Assembly (NCBI RefSeq): GCF_030445035.2
Contig: NC_080702.1
Coordinates: forward strand, 11,974,029 to 12,038,028
Length of the DNA: 64,000 nucleotides
Direction: 5' to 3'
DNA from: Dasypus novemcinctus
Lineage: Eukaryota > Chordata > Mammalia > Cingulata > Dasypodidae
Positions 1-13,059 of this stretch are shown here, in pieces. The translations under genes were made by a program, and so were the position numbers. The notes under the pieces are model-generated. The model was not told the DNA's origin. It saw only the letters and a program-made list of their open reading frames with translations, and did no database searches. The number at the start of each line of letters is the position of its first letter. Within the stretch, counting starts at the first letter, position 1.

Positions 1-141
1 GATGGAGAGTTCAAAATATTCACAGATAAACAGAAACTGAAAGAGTATGCCAACAAGAAACCTCCCCTTCAAGAAATTCTAAAGGGAGTTCTGCAGGAAG
101 AAAGGAAAAAACAGGAAAGGCAGAGTTGGAGGAGAATGTAT
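1..141 (+). pseudogene. L1 ORF1 C-terminal remnant
   Basis: The frame starting at base 1 matches the last ~47 codons of the intact ORF1 at 50067-51035. ORF1p is the L1 RNA-binding chaperone that coats the L1 RNA. The stop codon that ends ORF1 in the younger copies (GTA TAA) aligns here with ATG TAT, so the frame would run through the spacer to a TGA near 235. This is most simply mutational decay. Confidence 0.8.
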
Positions 142-218
142 GAGCAACAAAAGAGAAAATCAGAAGGAAAAAAATGCAAACAAAATATTACAAACACAAC
201 TCCAATCAAAATACGGCT

Positions 219-3200
219 AACACAAATAATTCCTTGAAAGTAATAACACTGAATGTCAATGGATTAAACTCACCTATCAAAAGATTCAGACTGGGACATT
301 GGATAAGGAAATATGACCCACCTCTATGCTGTCTACAAGAGACACATCTTAGACCCAGAGACTCATGGAGGTTGAAAGTGAATGGCTGAAAACAATCATA
401 CAAGCAAACAATAACCAAAAAAAGGCAAGAGTAGCTATATTAATATCAGACAAAATAGACTTTAAATGTGAAACAATTGTGAGAGACAAAGAAGGATACT
501 ACATGTCAGTGAAAGGGACAATCTGTCAAGAAGATCGAACAATCATAAATATTTATGCTCCTAACAAGGGCACCTCTAAACACGTGAGGCAAACGCTGGA
601 AAAACTAAGTGAAAAAATAGATGCATTTACAATTATAGTGGGGGATTTTAATACAACACTATCAATTCTTGACAGAACGTCTCAAAAGAGAATCACTAAA
701 GAAAGAAAACATTTGAACAGTATATTAGAGGAGCTGGATCTAATAGACATATATAGATCATTACACTTAAATACAGCAGGATATACATTTTTCTCAAGCG
801 CACATGGATCGTTCTTCAAGATATACCATGTGCTAGGCCACAAAGAAAGGCTTAGTCAATTCAGAAAGATTGAAATCATACAAAACAATATCTCTGACCA
901 CAGTGGAGTGAAGCTGGAAAGTTTCAAGGGACGGAGGCCCAGATTTCATACCATGATTTGGAAATTAAACAGCGCACTCTTAGAAAAACAGTGGGTCAAA
1001 GAGGAAATCTCAAAAGAAATCAATGACAACCTTGAAACAAATAATGATAAGACAACATACCAAAATTTATGGAATGCGGCAAAAGCAGTACTGAGAAGGA
1101 AATTTATAGCCATAAATTCATATATCATAAAAGAAGAAGGAGCAAAAATTGAAGAACTAACTGCACATTTGAAGGAATTAGAAAAACAACAACAAAGTAA
1201 CCCAACAGGAAGAAGAAGGAAGGACATAACAAAGATAAGAGCAGAAACAAATGAAATGGAAAATAAGAAAGCACTTGAATAGATAAACAACACCAAGAGC
1301 TGGTTTTTTGAGAAGATCAACAAAATAGACAAACCTTTAGTGAGACTAACAAAGAAAAAAAGAGAGAAGATGCAAATACACAAAATAAGAAATGAGAAAA
1401 GTGATATCACCACTGACCCCACAGAAATAAAGACTATCATAAGAGGATACTTTGAAAAACTATATTCCAACAAAAATGACAATTCAGAGGAAATGGACAA
1501 ATTCCTAGAAACGCATAAGCAGCCCATATTGATGAAAGAAGAAATTGGTGATCTTAAAAAACAATCACAACAAAAAGATAGAATCAGTCATTAAAAACCT
1601 CCCAACTAAGAAGAGCCCAGGGCCAAACGGCTTCACAGGTGAATTCTACAAAACATTCCGGAAAAACTAACACCAATCCTGCTGAAATTCTTCCAAAAAA
1701 TCAAAACAGAGGGAACATTGCCGAGCTCCTTCTATGATGCCAACATTACCCTAGTACCGAAGCCAAACAAAGACACCACAAGAAAGGAAAATTACAGATC
1801 AATTTCTCTAATGAACCTAAAACCAAAAATACTTAACAAAATACTTGCTAATCATATTCAACAACACATTAAATGAATTATACACCACGACCAAGTGGGA
1901 TTTATTCCAGGTATGCAAGGATGGTTCAACGTAAGAAAATCAATCAATGTAATACACCATATAAACAGACTGAAGGAAAAAAATCACATGATTATATCTA
2001 TAGATGCAGAAAAAGCATTTGACAAAATACAGCACCCTTTCTTGATAAAAAACTCCAAAAGATGGGAATACAAGGAAAGTTTTTGAACATGATAAAGAGT
2101 ATATATGAAAAACCTACAGCCAACATTATTTACAATGGAGAAATCCTAAAATCCTTCCCTCTAAACTCAGGAACAAGACAAGGATGCCCATTGTCTCCCC
2201 TTCTATTTAACATTGTCTTAGAAATACTGGCTTGAGCACTGAGACAAGAACCAGATATAAAAGGCATTCAAATTGGAAAGGAAGAAGTCAAAATCTCATT
2301 ATTTGCAGATGACATGATCCTATACATAGAAAACCCTAAGCGATCTACAACAAAGCTTCTAGAACTCATAAATGAGTTTAGTAAAGTCACAGGTTATAAG
2401 ATCAATGCACAAAAATCAGTAGCATTTCTGTACACTAATAATGAGCAAGATCAGGAGGAAGTCAAGAAACAAATACCATTCACAATAGTAAATAAAAAAA
2501 TCAAATACTTAGGAATAAATTTAACTAAATAGTAAAAAACTTATACACCGAGAACTATACAAGACTCTTCAAGGAAATCAAAGAAGACCTAAATAAATGG
2601 AAGACTATTCCTTGTCAATGGATAGGAAGACTGAATATTATTAAGATGTCTATCCTACCAAAACTGACCTACACATTCAATGCAATCCCAATAAAAATCA
2701 ACACAGCCTTCTTTAAGGAACTAGAAAAACTAACTATGAAATTTATTTGGAAAGGAAAGAGGCCCTGAATAGCCAAAGACATATTGAAAAAGAAAAACGA
2801 AATTGGAGGAATCACACTTCCTGACTTCAAAACATACTACAAAGCTACAGTAGTGAAAACAGCATGGTATTGGCATAAGGAGAGACACACAGACCAATGG
2901 AATCGAATTGAAAGTGCTGATATAGGACCTCATATATATAGCCATATAATATTTGATACAGCCAGCAAACACTCTCAACTGGGAGAGAATGGCCTTTTCA
3001 ACAAATGGTGCCTGGAGAACTGGAAATCCATATGTAGAAGAATGAAAGAGGATTACCATCTCACACCTTATACAAAGATCAACTCAAGATGGAACAAAAA
3101 CCTAAATGTAAGAGCCAAGACCATAAATATCTTGGAAAGCAGTGTAGGGAAACATCTACAGGACCTTGTAATAGGAAATGGCTTCATGAATATCACACCA

Positions 3201-4022
3201 AAAGCACGAGCAGCAAAAGAACTAATAGATAAATGGGACGTCCTCAAAATTAAAGCCTTCTGCACCTCAAAGGAGTTTTTCAAAAAAGTAAAAAGGGAGC
3301 CCACACAGTGGGAGAAAATATTTGGCAACCATATATCTGATAAGAAACTTATAACTTGCATATATAAAGAACCCCTATATCTTGAAAATAAAAAGATAAA
3401 CAACCCATTTAAAAAATGGGAAAAAGTTTTAAACAGACACTTCTCCAAAGAAGACATACAAATGGCTAAAAAGCACCTGAAAAAATGCTCCAAATCTCTA
3501 GCTATCAGGGAAATGCGAATCAAAACTACAATGAAATACCATCTTACTCCCATAAGATTGGCAGCTATGAAAAAAGCAGAAGAATACAAATGCTGGAGAG
3601 GATGTGAAGAAAGAGGAACACTCATCCACTGCTGGTGGGAATGTAGAAGGATTCAACCATTCTAGAGGACAGTTTGGTGTTTCCTCAAAAAACTAACCAC
3701 AGATTTGCCATATGACCCAGCAATACCACTGCTGGGTATATAGCCAGCAGAACTTTAAACAAGGACACAAACCAATATATGTACACCAATGTTCATAGCA
3801 GCATTGTTCACTATCACCAAAAGTTGGAATCTACCCAAATGCTCATCAACAGATGAGTGGATCAATAAAATGTGGTATATACATACAATGGAATACTACT
3901 CGGCTTTAAGAACAAATACATTATGAACACATGTGATAACATGGATGAATCTTGAGAACCTTATGTTGAGTGAAGCAACCCAGGTATTGAAGGACAAAAA
4001 ATACATGACCTCAATGATATGA
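219..4022 (+). pseudogene. L1 ORF2 pseudogene (endonuclease and reverse transcriptase)
   Basis: This is a collinear but dead copy of ORF2, the protein that nicks target DNA and reverse-transcribes L1 RNA. The start codon ATG has become ACG (218-220). A one-base loss near 388 breaks the endonuclease frame. The residue that should be the endonuclease catalytic Asp before His-x-Leu-Gly-His (about 820-830) is Tyr. Further in-frame stops include 1280 (CAG to TAG), 1874 (CAA to TGA), 2233 (CGA to TGA) and about 2530. The reverse-transcriptase motif Phe-Ala-Asp-Asp survives at 2302-2313, and the C-terminal Cys/His cluster is visible at about 3590-3650. The pattern of C-to-T changes fits methylated-CpG decay over a long residence time. 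Confidence 0.92.
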
Positions 4023-6798
4023 AATAAGCAAGCTGCCTCAGAGAGCTAGAGACTGGAAAATAGGCTTACAGGAAATTGGGGGTGGAGCAAGGATGTGAGC
4101 TGACGTCTGCAGGGGTGGAATCTATGATGAGCTGGCGGTAAGTATGACCACAAAGAAGAGATAAAATGGGGGCAAGCGGTTGCCTTTGGGTGGGGCTTTG
4201 TGGGTTTGACGGGGCCTGGGGATGGGCGGATGGGTAATATTGCCCAAAAAATTGGGGGGAGGGAGGGGCAAAATATGAACATGGGAGAATGTCATGTGGT
4301 GGTTGAGAGTAAAATGCTGAGAAAATAGTATCAAAATATAGTTACGATGGTTACCTGTTTGGGATGCTCGGAGGGGATGGTCTGATGTGGGACAGACTCC
4401 TGGGGAATGTCTGAATGCTCATTTTGCCAGGGTGGGTTTTACCATTGGTTAGAGACCCAAGAAGTGAGAGTTGGGGTGGACCCACATACTGGGGAGGACT
4501 AATGCCATCAAATAGAGCAAATTGTATCTCTCGAGAGAAAGGGTGGCTCCCAGAGCATTAGGGCCGTTGAGCAAGTCAGGCCCTGAACACTGTTGCAAGT
4601 ATCTTTGGACGTGGCTCCTCAGGAAATGGAGATTGGCTGTTGCTGTGGGCCCCAAGGGGAGGGGAAAATGGATGTTGAATGGATGGAACCAAGGTAAATG
4701 TAGGGGCAAGAGAGGAGTTTCGCAAGAGTACACGAGGATGAATATAAAACATGTAATATTACACCAAAAAGATATAGGGGAGGACAGACTAATAATGTAA
4801 ACCATAATGTAAAACATAGGATAACTAAAAAATTTAGAAAACTGTACATCCTAAAGTATGGGCCACATTGTAAGCCCAGATGTTACCTTGTTTGAAAGCT
4901 ATTGTTTCGGAGTCTGTACATCAGTTTCAGTAAATATGATATGAATTAAGTTAAAACATTATTGCTGTGGAAGGGAACAGGTTTTATGGTGGATTTATGG
5001 GAGTACTGTATATTGTATATATGAATTACTGTGATCTGAGACTCATGTGAAGAGAAGCTCAATAATTAGGAAAAAGGAAAAGAAAAAGGTAGGATATAGA
5101 ATTTTCCCAAATCAATACGTACTCTAGATCTAACCTTTAAACTCATCGCTATATTCCATTTTAGTAGTAAGGGAACCTGACATTATATTGGGCTTCACTT
5201 TACAGGAAGTTCTGGATCACAGAGTGGTTCAACAATGGCAGCAGAGGAATACGGGTATGGGATGTTATTGACAGGTGATATATGGTTGACAGGGAGTTAT
5301 ACAGGGCATATATCCAGGGTGCATGGTAATGTTTGGATATACTCATAGGGGAAACAATTAAAAACAACAGCTGGGGGGGTACAGGGTTCCTGGCCGGGGT
5401 GCTCTGTCATGGTCCCTAGGGGATCAGCAGCAGTCCCCCAGGTGCAACGGTAAGAACCAGGAAGGAATGAGGGTCCAACAGTGGGCTCCTGATACTAATG
5501 ACTATGCTTGTGAGCCTATACGCCTGAAATAAGAACAAGGCCTAGAGCAGCACTGTGCCTGGGAGTTTCCTCCTGACAGCCTCCATGTTACTCAAATGTG
5601 GGCAGTCTCGAAGCCAAACTCAGCATGTAGATGCAGTGCATTCCCTCCAGCATGGGACATGACACCCAGGGATGAGCCTCTCTGGCACCAAGGGATGACT
5701 ACCAAATACCAGCTGAAGATGCAACTAGAAAATGACCTTGAATTAAAGGTTCAACAAGGATCAGCAGAATATCCCTCTCTACAAATAATAACATGACTTT
5801 AAAATACAAATAATAACATGACCTAATGTAAGGGGGAAATTGAAAGGAGAAATGAGTTTATATGGCTATGAGTCTCTAAAAAAGAGTCTGGAGGTTGTCA
5901 GAAGGATTGCCCTTATGCATACCTGAGCAGAGTCACAGAGACAGATAAAGTAGATACAACCCCAGGCAGGTATTGGTCTTTTGAGGGCTAAAGAGACCCA
6001 CGGGTTCTATGGTCATGGCAGATGGGGTTCACTGCCATGTGAGTTGGCAATTCTTTGGATCCGGTGTTTCTGCATGATGGAACTGGACTCAGATGGGATC
6101 TCTTTTCACAAGAATTTCATGCTAATTTACTGGAATTGTAGTTGGTGTTGGGGTTTAAGATATATTTAGGGGATTTGAATCTCTGGACTGACAATATGAT
6201 AGCCATGCCCTGAACCTCAGCAGACTTCAACTCCTACACTCTGATTTATTGGACTTACCCCACTAAGCTAACATGGAGTTGAAGAAGGTCAACCACCACA
6301 CCATGGGGCCTAGAGTGCCTACAACTGAAAGCAGGAGGATTGCATCCAGTATCCATGTGGAATCTAAGCCCCCTCTTGACATAGATGTGCAATGGACACA
6401 ATCAATCCAATGTCCACAGAGAAAATGTGGCATTGGTGTGGGAAGGGTGGCCATGGTGGCTGCTGGGTGTGGGGAATTGGAGGAAGAGTTGAGATGTTGA
6501 GGCATTTTCGGGACTTGGAGTTGTCTTGGGTGGTGCTTCATGGTCTATTACGGGACATTGTAGATCCCCCCAGGTCCCACTGGATGGAACTTGGTAGAGT
6601 GTGGGCTATGATGTAGACCATTAACTATGAGGTGCAGTGATTCCCAGAGATGTACTTACCAAATGCAATGGATGTGTCATGATGATGGGAGAGAGTGTTG
6701 CTGTGGGGGGAGTAGGGGGTGGGTCGGTGGGGTTGAATGGGACTTCATATTTTTTGAATGTAATATATTTTAAAAAATGAATTAAAAAATAATAAATT
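4023..6798 (+). other. Long L1 3'UTR of unit 1
   Basis: About 2.78 kb lies between the ORF2 stop (4020-4022) and the A-rich end. It aligns along its full length with 54928-58080 of the younger L1 once that copy's SINE is removed. G-rich tracts occur near the start (4254-4268) and near the end (about 6698-6736). Most of the line can be traced in truncated L1 copies elsewhere in the window, so it is a constant part of the family and not flanking DNA. Confidence 0.88.
4254..4268 (+). other. G-rich polypurine tract early in L1 3'UTR
   Basis: The tract is GGGGGGAGGGAGGGG. A matching tract is at 55156-55170 in the younger copy. Guanine-rich polypurine tracts able to form quadruplexes are a conserved feature of mammalian L1 3'UTRs. 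Confidence 0.7.
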
Positions 6799-8340
6799 GC
6801 CATAAACAGACTGTACTTAAATATTAGCAATTAATATTCCACTATCTGTACACATAAAAGCAGAAATCTTCTGTGTAAGAGATTCTTACAGAATCAGTTC
6901 TTATACTGAGAAGTAAGCATTTTGAAGTTTGATGTAATCTATGAAAGAGTAATTTTAAAAATAAAAGTAGAGTCATAGATATAAAAAATTGGATTTTTTC
7001 ATTGGAAATGAACGGGGAAATTTTATGTAACCGAAATGACAATATATACATTTCTATATCTATCTCTTTACTCATTGATCATACAGACTATTATTACTGT
7101 GGCTTAAAAATGGGAGCGAATAGGCATAGGGAATTGGAATAAGCTTTACAGGGTTATAACTTGCAATGTAAGTCCTAGGCAAAATTTCAGAATCCAGAGG
7201 TAAGTACATCATTGTGAAAACAAGGCAGACTGAGAATTTTGGAATTGGGGGTAGTCAGCATCACTGCCACACAGGGAACGTAATATTCAAAACAAAGCAG
7301 GATATTGGGGGATTTTCAAAGCCCTTTCCCATCAGGAAGCATCAAGGCAGATTGGCCATAGAAAGAGACCTGTGATGGCAGAGGGGTCACGAAAGGCTGC
7401 AGGATGGGCTGCAAGTAGACCACTGATTACTTCACTGGTGGTGGAGAGGTCCTCCAGGCAAGGGACACCTCTATGGGGAAAACTCTGAGGTGAGAATTAA
7501 GGCAGTATTTTTGGAACAACCAGGAAGAAAGACATACTGAATTAGTTTATTTAATAGAAGTAGGAAGATTACTAAGGTAGAAAATGTTTAATATGAGTGA
7601 GAAGATTAGTTCTAGGAACTGACAAGCAGTAGTAGGGGCTCCTGCTCTGTTACTGTCTCTGAGAAATTGAACCAGTGACTGAATGTACTTCTGCATCATT
7701 TCTCCATGGATGAGAAGGTGATATTAGTTGTATGAACTTCAAGATGCTGTTCTGAAATTCAATCCAAACATAACCCCAGTTATTGTTTATATACAGAGTC
7801 AATTATAGGCAGAAGACTCAAAATAACAGTTTTCAGGAGGCATTGGTAAACAGAGTAGAGGCAAGAAAAACAAAGACATCTTGAATATGGTGGTGTGAGG
7901 ACAGGAAGCATGAAAAGAATGGACAGATATAATTGATGGAACAAAACCAGATGCTCTTTCATTTCCAAGTGCTATATTTCATGGTTAATTCTTCCAATAT
8001 TAGACCAAGAATAAAATATTTAGAAAATTTACTAGGTTTTCTTGCCTTGGTATTCCTATGTTACTAAATTTAGCAATTTTTCATTACTTTTTATCCATTT
8101 ATGTGTTTATATTCAGTTCTACATGACAACTCAAAAGCCACCTAATCTGAGCGACCTTGCCAGACCACCCTTTCCTGCATAGGGCATCTGCTGTCATTCG
8201 ATGGCCTTCTCCTCTGCATTTTTTTGCTTCATAAATCAGGGCACCAACTGAAAGATAAAATATAAACTCTAAATACTAACTCACTAAAATATTAAATTGG
8301 AGGGCCAAAATTAAAATTAAAATTGGTGACTTGAACATTT
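6799..8340. other. Unassigned AT-rich sequence
   Basis: I see no long reading frame, tail or recognisable repeat consensus here. It may be unique intergenic DNA or unrecognised old repeats. Confidence 0.4.
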
Positions 8341-8352
8341 AAAATATGTTTT

Positions 8353-9337
8353 TTTTTTAAATTAAATTTTTTATTATTATTTTTTTTTAATTTTTTTATT
8401 TTTTATTGACTTTGTAATAATATTACATTAAAAACATATATGTGAGGTCCCATTCAACCCCACCCCCCACCCCCCCTCTCCCCCCCCCAACAACACTCGT
8501 TCCCATCATCATGACACATCCATTGGATTTGGTAAGTACATCTTTGGGCACCTCTGCACCTCATATACATTGGTTCACATCATGGCCCATACTCTCCTCT
8601 ATTCCATCAAGTGGGCCCTGTGAGGATTTACAATGTCCGGTGATTACCTCTGAAGCACCATCCAGGGCAGCTCCATGTCCCAAAGACGCCTCCACCTCTC
8701 ATCTCTTCCTGCCTTTCCCCATACCCTTTGTCCATTATGTCCACTTTTCCCAATCCAATGCCACCTCTTCTATGTGGACATTGGATTGGTTGTGTCCATT
8801 GCACCTCTATGTCAAGAGGAGGGTCAGATTCCACCTGGATGCTGGATGCAATCCTCCCATTTTCAGTTGTAATCACTCTAGGCTCCATGGTGTGGTGGTT
8901 GTCCTTCTTCAACTCCATCTTAGCTGAGTGTGGTAAGTCCAATAAATCAGATTGTAGGTGCTGGAGTCTGTTGAGGCTCAGGATCTGGCTATCACATTGT
9001 CAGTCCAGAGATTCAAATCCCCTAAATATATCTTAAACCCCAACATTAACTGCACCTCCAGCACATTAGCATGAAAGTCTTATGAAGGGAGATCCCATCT
9101 GAGTCCATATTCATCACACATAAACACCATTTCCAAAGAGGGGCCATCTGCCCTGGTAGTTAACCCCATCGGCCATGACCATAACTCCCATGGGTCTCTT
9201 TAGCCCTCAAAGGAACCAATATCTGGGGGTTGTATCTGCTTTATCTGTCTCTCTGACTCTGCTCAGTTGTGCATGAGGGCAAACCTTCTGCCAGCCTCCA
9301 GACTCTTTTTTAGAAACTCGTAGCCATATAAACTCAT
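8353..9337 (-). mobile_element. 5'-truncated L1 (3'UTR only), nested next to a SINE
   Basis: Read on the minus strand this matches about the last 1 kb of the long L1 3'UTR, including the G-rich tract (complement of 8457-8490) and a degenerate poly(A) tail (complement of about 8353-8405). It is flanked by AAAATATGTTTT at 8341 and a T-rich variant of the same word at 9338. The L1 thus seems to have landed in the left TSD of the adjacent SINE. Confidence 0.9.
8628..8918 (-). other. Conserved 96-codon ORF inside L1 3'UTR fragment
   Basis: This ATG-started open frame is homologous to 43954-44244 and 57539-57829, with the same start and stop positions. It begins Met-Glu-Leu-Lys-Lys and has no known domain that I recognise. 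It lies in a truncated, promoterless L1 copy, so it is unlikely to be expressed here. Confidence 0.4.
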
Positions 9338-9345
9338 AAAATATT

Positions 9346-9950
9346 TTTTTTTAAGATTTATTTATCCTCCCTCCCCTCTCCCTCCCCTCCCCCCCTCCCT
9401 ACCCCACCCTGCTATTTTTGCTGTCTGTATCCATTCACTGTGTGATCTTCTGTATCTATTTCTCTTTTTGTCTTCTTTTCTCATTTCTTCTCTTGGATTT
9501 GATCCTGGGGACCTCTGATGTGGAGGGAGTTTCCCTGAGTCTCCCTGTCAGCTGCACCACCTCAGTTCCTGGTCTCTGTTGTGCTTCACCTTGACTCTCC
9601 CCTTCATCTCTCTTGTTGCATCATCATCTTGCTATGTGATTCACTTGTGCGGGCACTGGCTCACTGTGGGGACACTCAGCTCACTGCATGGGCACTGACT
9701 CACTCCACAGGCACTGGCTCACCACACAGATACTCATGCAGGCACTGGCCTTGCCATACATGCACTCAGCTCGCTGTGCAGGTACGTGCATGGGAACTTG
9801 TGTGGGCACTCGGCTTGCTGTGCAGACACTGGCTCACCACGCAGGCATGCTTTCTCTTCTTCATTTTCACCAGGAGGCCCCAGCGATTGAAGCCAGGTCC
9901 TCCCATATGGTAGGCAGAAGCCGTATCACTTGAGCCACATCGCTTCTCTC
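9346..9950 (-). mobile_element. DAS-type SINE, long variant
   Basis: On the minus strand it begins with a tRNA-like head (complement of 9880-9950) and ends with a poly(A)-like tail seen as T-rich sequence at 9346-9365. The body is lengthened by several imperfect repeats of a unit like CACTGGCTCACTGTGCAGG (about 9655-9845). The right TSD AAAATATGTTTT is at 9951-9962; its partner is at 8341 or 9338 because an L1 later split the left side. Confidence 0.82.
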
Positions 9951-9962
9951 AAAATATGTTTT

Positions 9963-10682
9963 AATGAATTGAAGCATGTAAAATGTTCCTATGCTAATAA
10001 TGAAGAAAATTTCCTCCAATTAATGTCCTGAACAGTAAATATTAAAAACGAACATACACTAGAGACTGAAAGATTTTGCTTTTTTGACACTTTCCTCACT
10101 TTTTGTGCAAGATAAGTTAAGATTTTGCTATCATGTGAAACAATACTTCCTGAAATCACATATTTTTCTTTCCTTTTTTGAGTTGGTATTAGCTGTGTAC
10201 TTGGCTATCCCGTTGTTGGAAACTGAGGCATGGTGGTCTCACAAAGGGAGATGTGCTGTTTCCAGGGCTAAGCTTTTAACATAGGAATGCAGCAATTAAG
10301 CCTTTCGAGTCAGCAGGACAGAGCTGTCCCGGGCAGGGAGAAATATGAGTAAACACACTTTGTAGTTTGAAAGGAATACTAAATCTTTGTATTTAGAGAT
10401 AAGTTCTTTAATTTACCAGTCTTGTTAATGGGTAGTTACACTGTTTGTTTTCTCAATAGTTTGAGTATATATAATGCCACAGGTAGAAAATAAAGTTGTC
10501 TGATGAGTGACTACTCGCAGACCCCCTGATCCCAGCTTTCTCTTTCTTTCTTTGTTTCACTCTCTCCTTTTCTCTTTCTTTCATTCCTGATACCCTTCAG
10601 GTCCAAATCTCCAACATCCAGTTTTCCACTCTCTTGACCTTTGTTTTGCTTATAAAATCTTAATGTGCTTCTCTGCAGTGTT
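9963..10682. other. Unassigned sequence
   Basis: No coding or repeat identity was recognised. There is a pyrimidine-rich stretch of TTTC/CTTT repeats at about 10535-10585. Confidence 0.35.
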
Positions 10683-10697
10683 CCCAGGTGTAATTTG

Positions 10698-11077
10698 TTT
10701 TTGTTTTTTAAAGATTTATTTTTTATTTATTCCTCTCCCCTTTCCCCCAACCCCCCATTGTCTGCTCTATGTGTCTATTTGCTGGGTGTTCTTCTTTGTC
10801 CGCTTCTGTTGTCAGAGCATCAGCTTTCCGTGTGTACAGTGCCATTCTTGGGCAAGTTGAACTTTTTTTCACCCTCGGCTGCTCTCCTTATGGGGCGCAC
10901 TCCTTGCACATGGGGCTCCCCTATGCAGGGATACCCCTGCGTGGCACGGCACTCCTTGCGTGCATCACCGCTGCGCATGGGCCAGCTGCACATGCGTCAA
11001 GGAGGCCAGGGATTTGAACCGTGGACCTCCCATGTGGTAAACGGATGCCCTAACCACTGGGCCAAGTTCTCTTCCCT
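10698..11077 (-). mobile_element. DAS-SINE with 15-bp TSD
   Basis: Exact duplicated target CCCAGGTGTAATTTG flanks it at 10683-10697 and 11078-11092. The minus strand carries the tRNA-like head (complement of about 11010-11075) and an A-rich tail. The exact TSD suggests a fairly recent insertion. Confidence 0.93.
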
Positions 11078-11092
11078 CCCAGGTGTAATTTG

Positions 11093-11570
11093 ATGCAGTC
11101 TCCAGTTTTGCTCATTTTTCATACAGAATAAATAATTTTATCTTCATGGTCTGTAACCCTCCCTTCCTTTTTCTCTCCAGTTCTATCTCTCTTCACCCTT
11201 TATTACCAGCTAGAAATCCATGCCATCTATGCCATTTATGTGAAGCAATAAAGCAATATACATTTTTTGTGATAACCTTCATATGGCAAGATCCTGAGTG
11301 CCTTCGGAATCATCAGTGCATGATATTCTAACAAAACTTTGAGAATTAATATTTCAATAAAGTACTGTGATAACTTGCAACTAAAATTGGGAGTCCTGAC
11401 TCCATTGTCATATTGGATAATAGAGTTTGAGGTATGCAAGTTTATTTATCTTTTACCACAGACTGCGTTTGGATTCTGTTGCTCACACTGATTAATCAAA
11501 TCATTAATACTGTAGAATATAGGGTAGGGTAAAAGGTAATAAAAGATTGAGTTTTTTTAGCTAGTAATGA
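11093..11570. other. Unassigned sequence
   Basis: No gene or repeat was recognised in this stretch. Confidence 0.3.
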
Positions 11571-11574
11571 TAAT

Positions 11575-11770
11575 TATTATTTTAGCTAACATTATTGTCC
11601 CAGGCCTGATATTGAGTGCTTTAGTATGCACTTGTTCATTTCATTCTTACAGCAATCCTATGAAACAGATACCAGTATAAATCTCATTGCACAGAGAGGA
11701 AATGGAATACATGGAGAGCTTTTTAAAAATTCTCAAGACCACAGAACTAGAGTGAGATGGATCTAGGACT
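11575..11770 (+). repeat. MIR SINE remnant
   Basis: The order of words matches the MIR core: a 'gagtgctt..ttatgcactt' region, 'tcattcttacagcaatcctatg', then a gradient of 'cagagaggaaa' and 'cacagaactag'. It is diverged, as expected for this ancient mammalian family. Confidence 0.75.
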
Positions 11771-12849
11771 TGACACTACTCCGGTTTGACTCTAAAGTCT
11801 ATCCTCCTAACTTTATCCTTGTTATCATTTGGTTGTATCTATTTTATCTACTGATCTGTTCATCTCTCTGTGAATCATTTGCAAGTAAGTTGCAGACATC
11901 AAACCACCTCACCCTTAAATACTTTAGTTTGCATATTCTAAAAGAAGAATATTTTCCCACACCTAAGAAAACTGACAATAACCTTCTAATTCTATAATCT
12001 TATGTAAATGCTGACCAAATTAAAATTTCTTCTTTAGTTTCATTTAATCTAGACTAGTCCCCCACTTTTTCTTTTATTTTTTTGAAAATGATATTGACTT
12101 ATGAGAAGACCTGGCCAGTTGTCTTTCAGAAATTCCCCTTCTTGTATTGGTCTTATCGTTCTGCCATGTCATTAACTTGTTTTTCTATGCCATGTGTTTT
12201 TAGTAAACTGAAAGATTAATCTAAAGGCTTGCCTAGATTGGGGTTGCAATTATTGAAAAGAATACTTCATAGAAAATGTTGAATTTCATGCTGTCACTAC
12301 TGTATTGTCTCAGTATAAATGATGCTACCTATGACGATTTGGTTAAAGTGGTGACCACTTCATTGAAGCCCATTTTTGGTTTATGATTTTTTCCTAACTA
12401 AAAAATAATCTGTAGGATGATACTGTGGCAAGATATAAATAGTGTATTCTCCAGTAATGTTTGGGTGATCACAATAATCCTTGCGTGATTCAATTATTAC
12501 TCTGGAGCTGCAAAATACATATTTCTAGCATATCATATTTCTATTATTCCTTTCATATTTCTTGCATTATTCTTTAAAGGAGTGTCCATGATTAATTTGT
12601 GATGTTTACACATGAGCAGGAGTAAATGGTGAAATGTGATTATTTTTGTTTCATTTCTGATGTAATATACTCTCAAGTTTCAGAATTTAATGTTTAAAAT
12701 GGCTTAATTTTCATTCAATGTGCTGAATAGCTGCCATATACCCACTAATCTCTGTTTTATACATAATTGATAAGTTATGATTGCCTATATCAGATTATTA
12801 AGTTTTACTGATGAAACCTTAAAATAAGTTTTCCAGGTATTTCATATAA
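11771..12849. other. Mostly unassigned; possible old LINE remnant after 12290
   Basis: The segment from about 12290 leads into a recognisable L1 3' end at 12850-12985, so it may be the upstream part of the same old L1. I cannot identify reading frames. Confidence 0.3.
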
Positions 12850-12985
12850 GTGAGTCATATAATATTTGTCTTTTTGAGTTTGTGAATGTAATTAATACCA
12901 GTGAGTTGTGTACTTGAAATTAGTTAAAATGGGAAACTTTGAGTTGTATATATATTACTACAATAAAAAGTTTAAAAAAAAACTG
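12850..12985 (+). repeat. Old L1 (L1M-type) 3' end
   Basis: The terminal pattern 'gtgtacttgaaattagttaaaatggg' followed by 'tactacaataaaaagttt' and a run of A matches the 3' end shared by old mammalian L1M subfamilies. Confidence 0.65.
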
Positions 12986-13059
12986 CCAGTGATTTTCACC
13001 AATTTATAAATCTGGAAAATTTCATTTTATATTTGGTATAATTTCCAAGAGTTTCATGA

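Larger units (their letters stand above)
1..6798 (+). mobile_element. Decayed L1 copy (unit 1), 5' end outside window
   Basis: The sequence is collinear with the younger L1 at 50895-58080: the end of ORF1, a short spacer, all of ORF2 and a very long 3'UTR ending in an A-rich tail near 6775-6798. It has many frameshifts and stop codons, several of them CGA or CAA to TGA changes, so it is an older, dead copy. The 5' part and the left target-site duplication lie outside the window, so I cannot tell whether it was full length. Confidence 0.93.
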
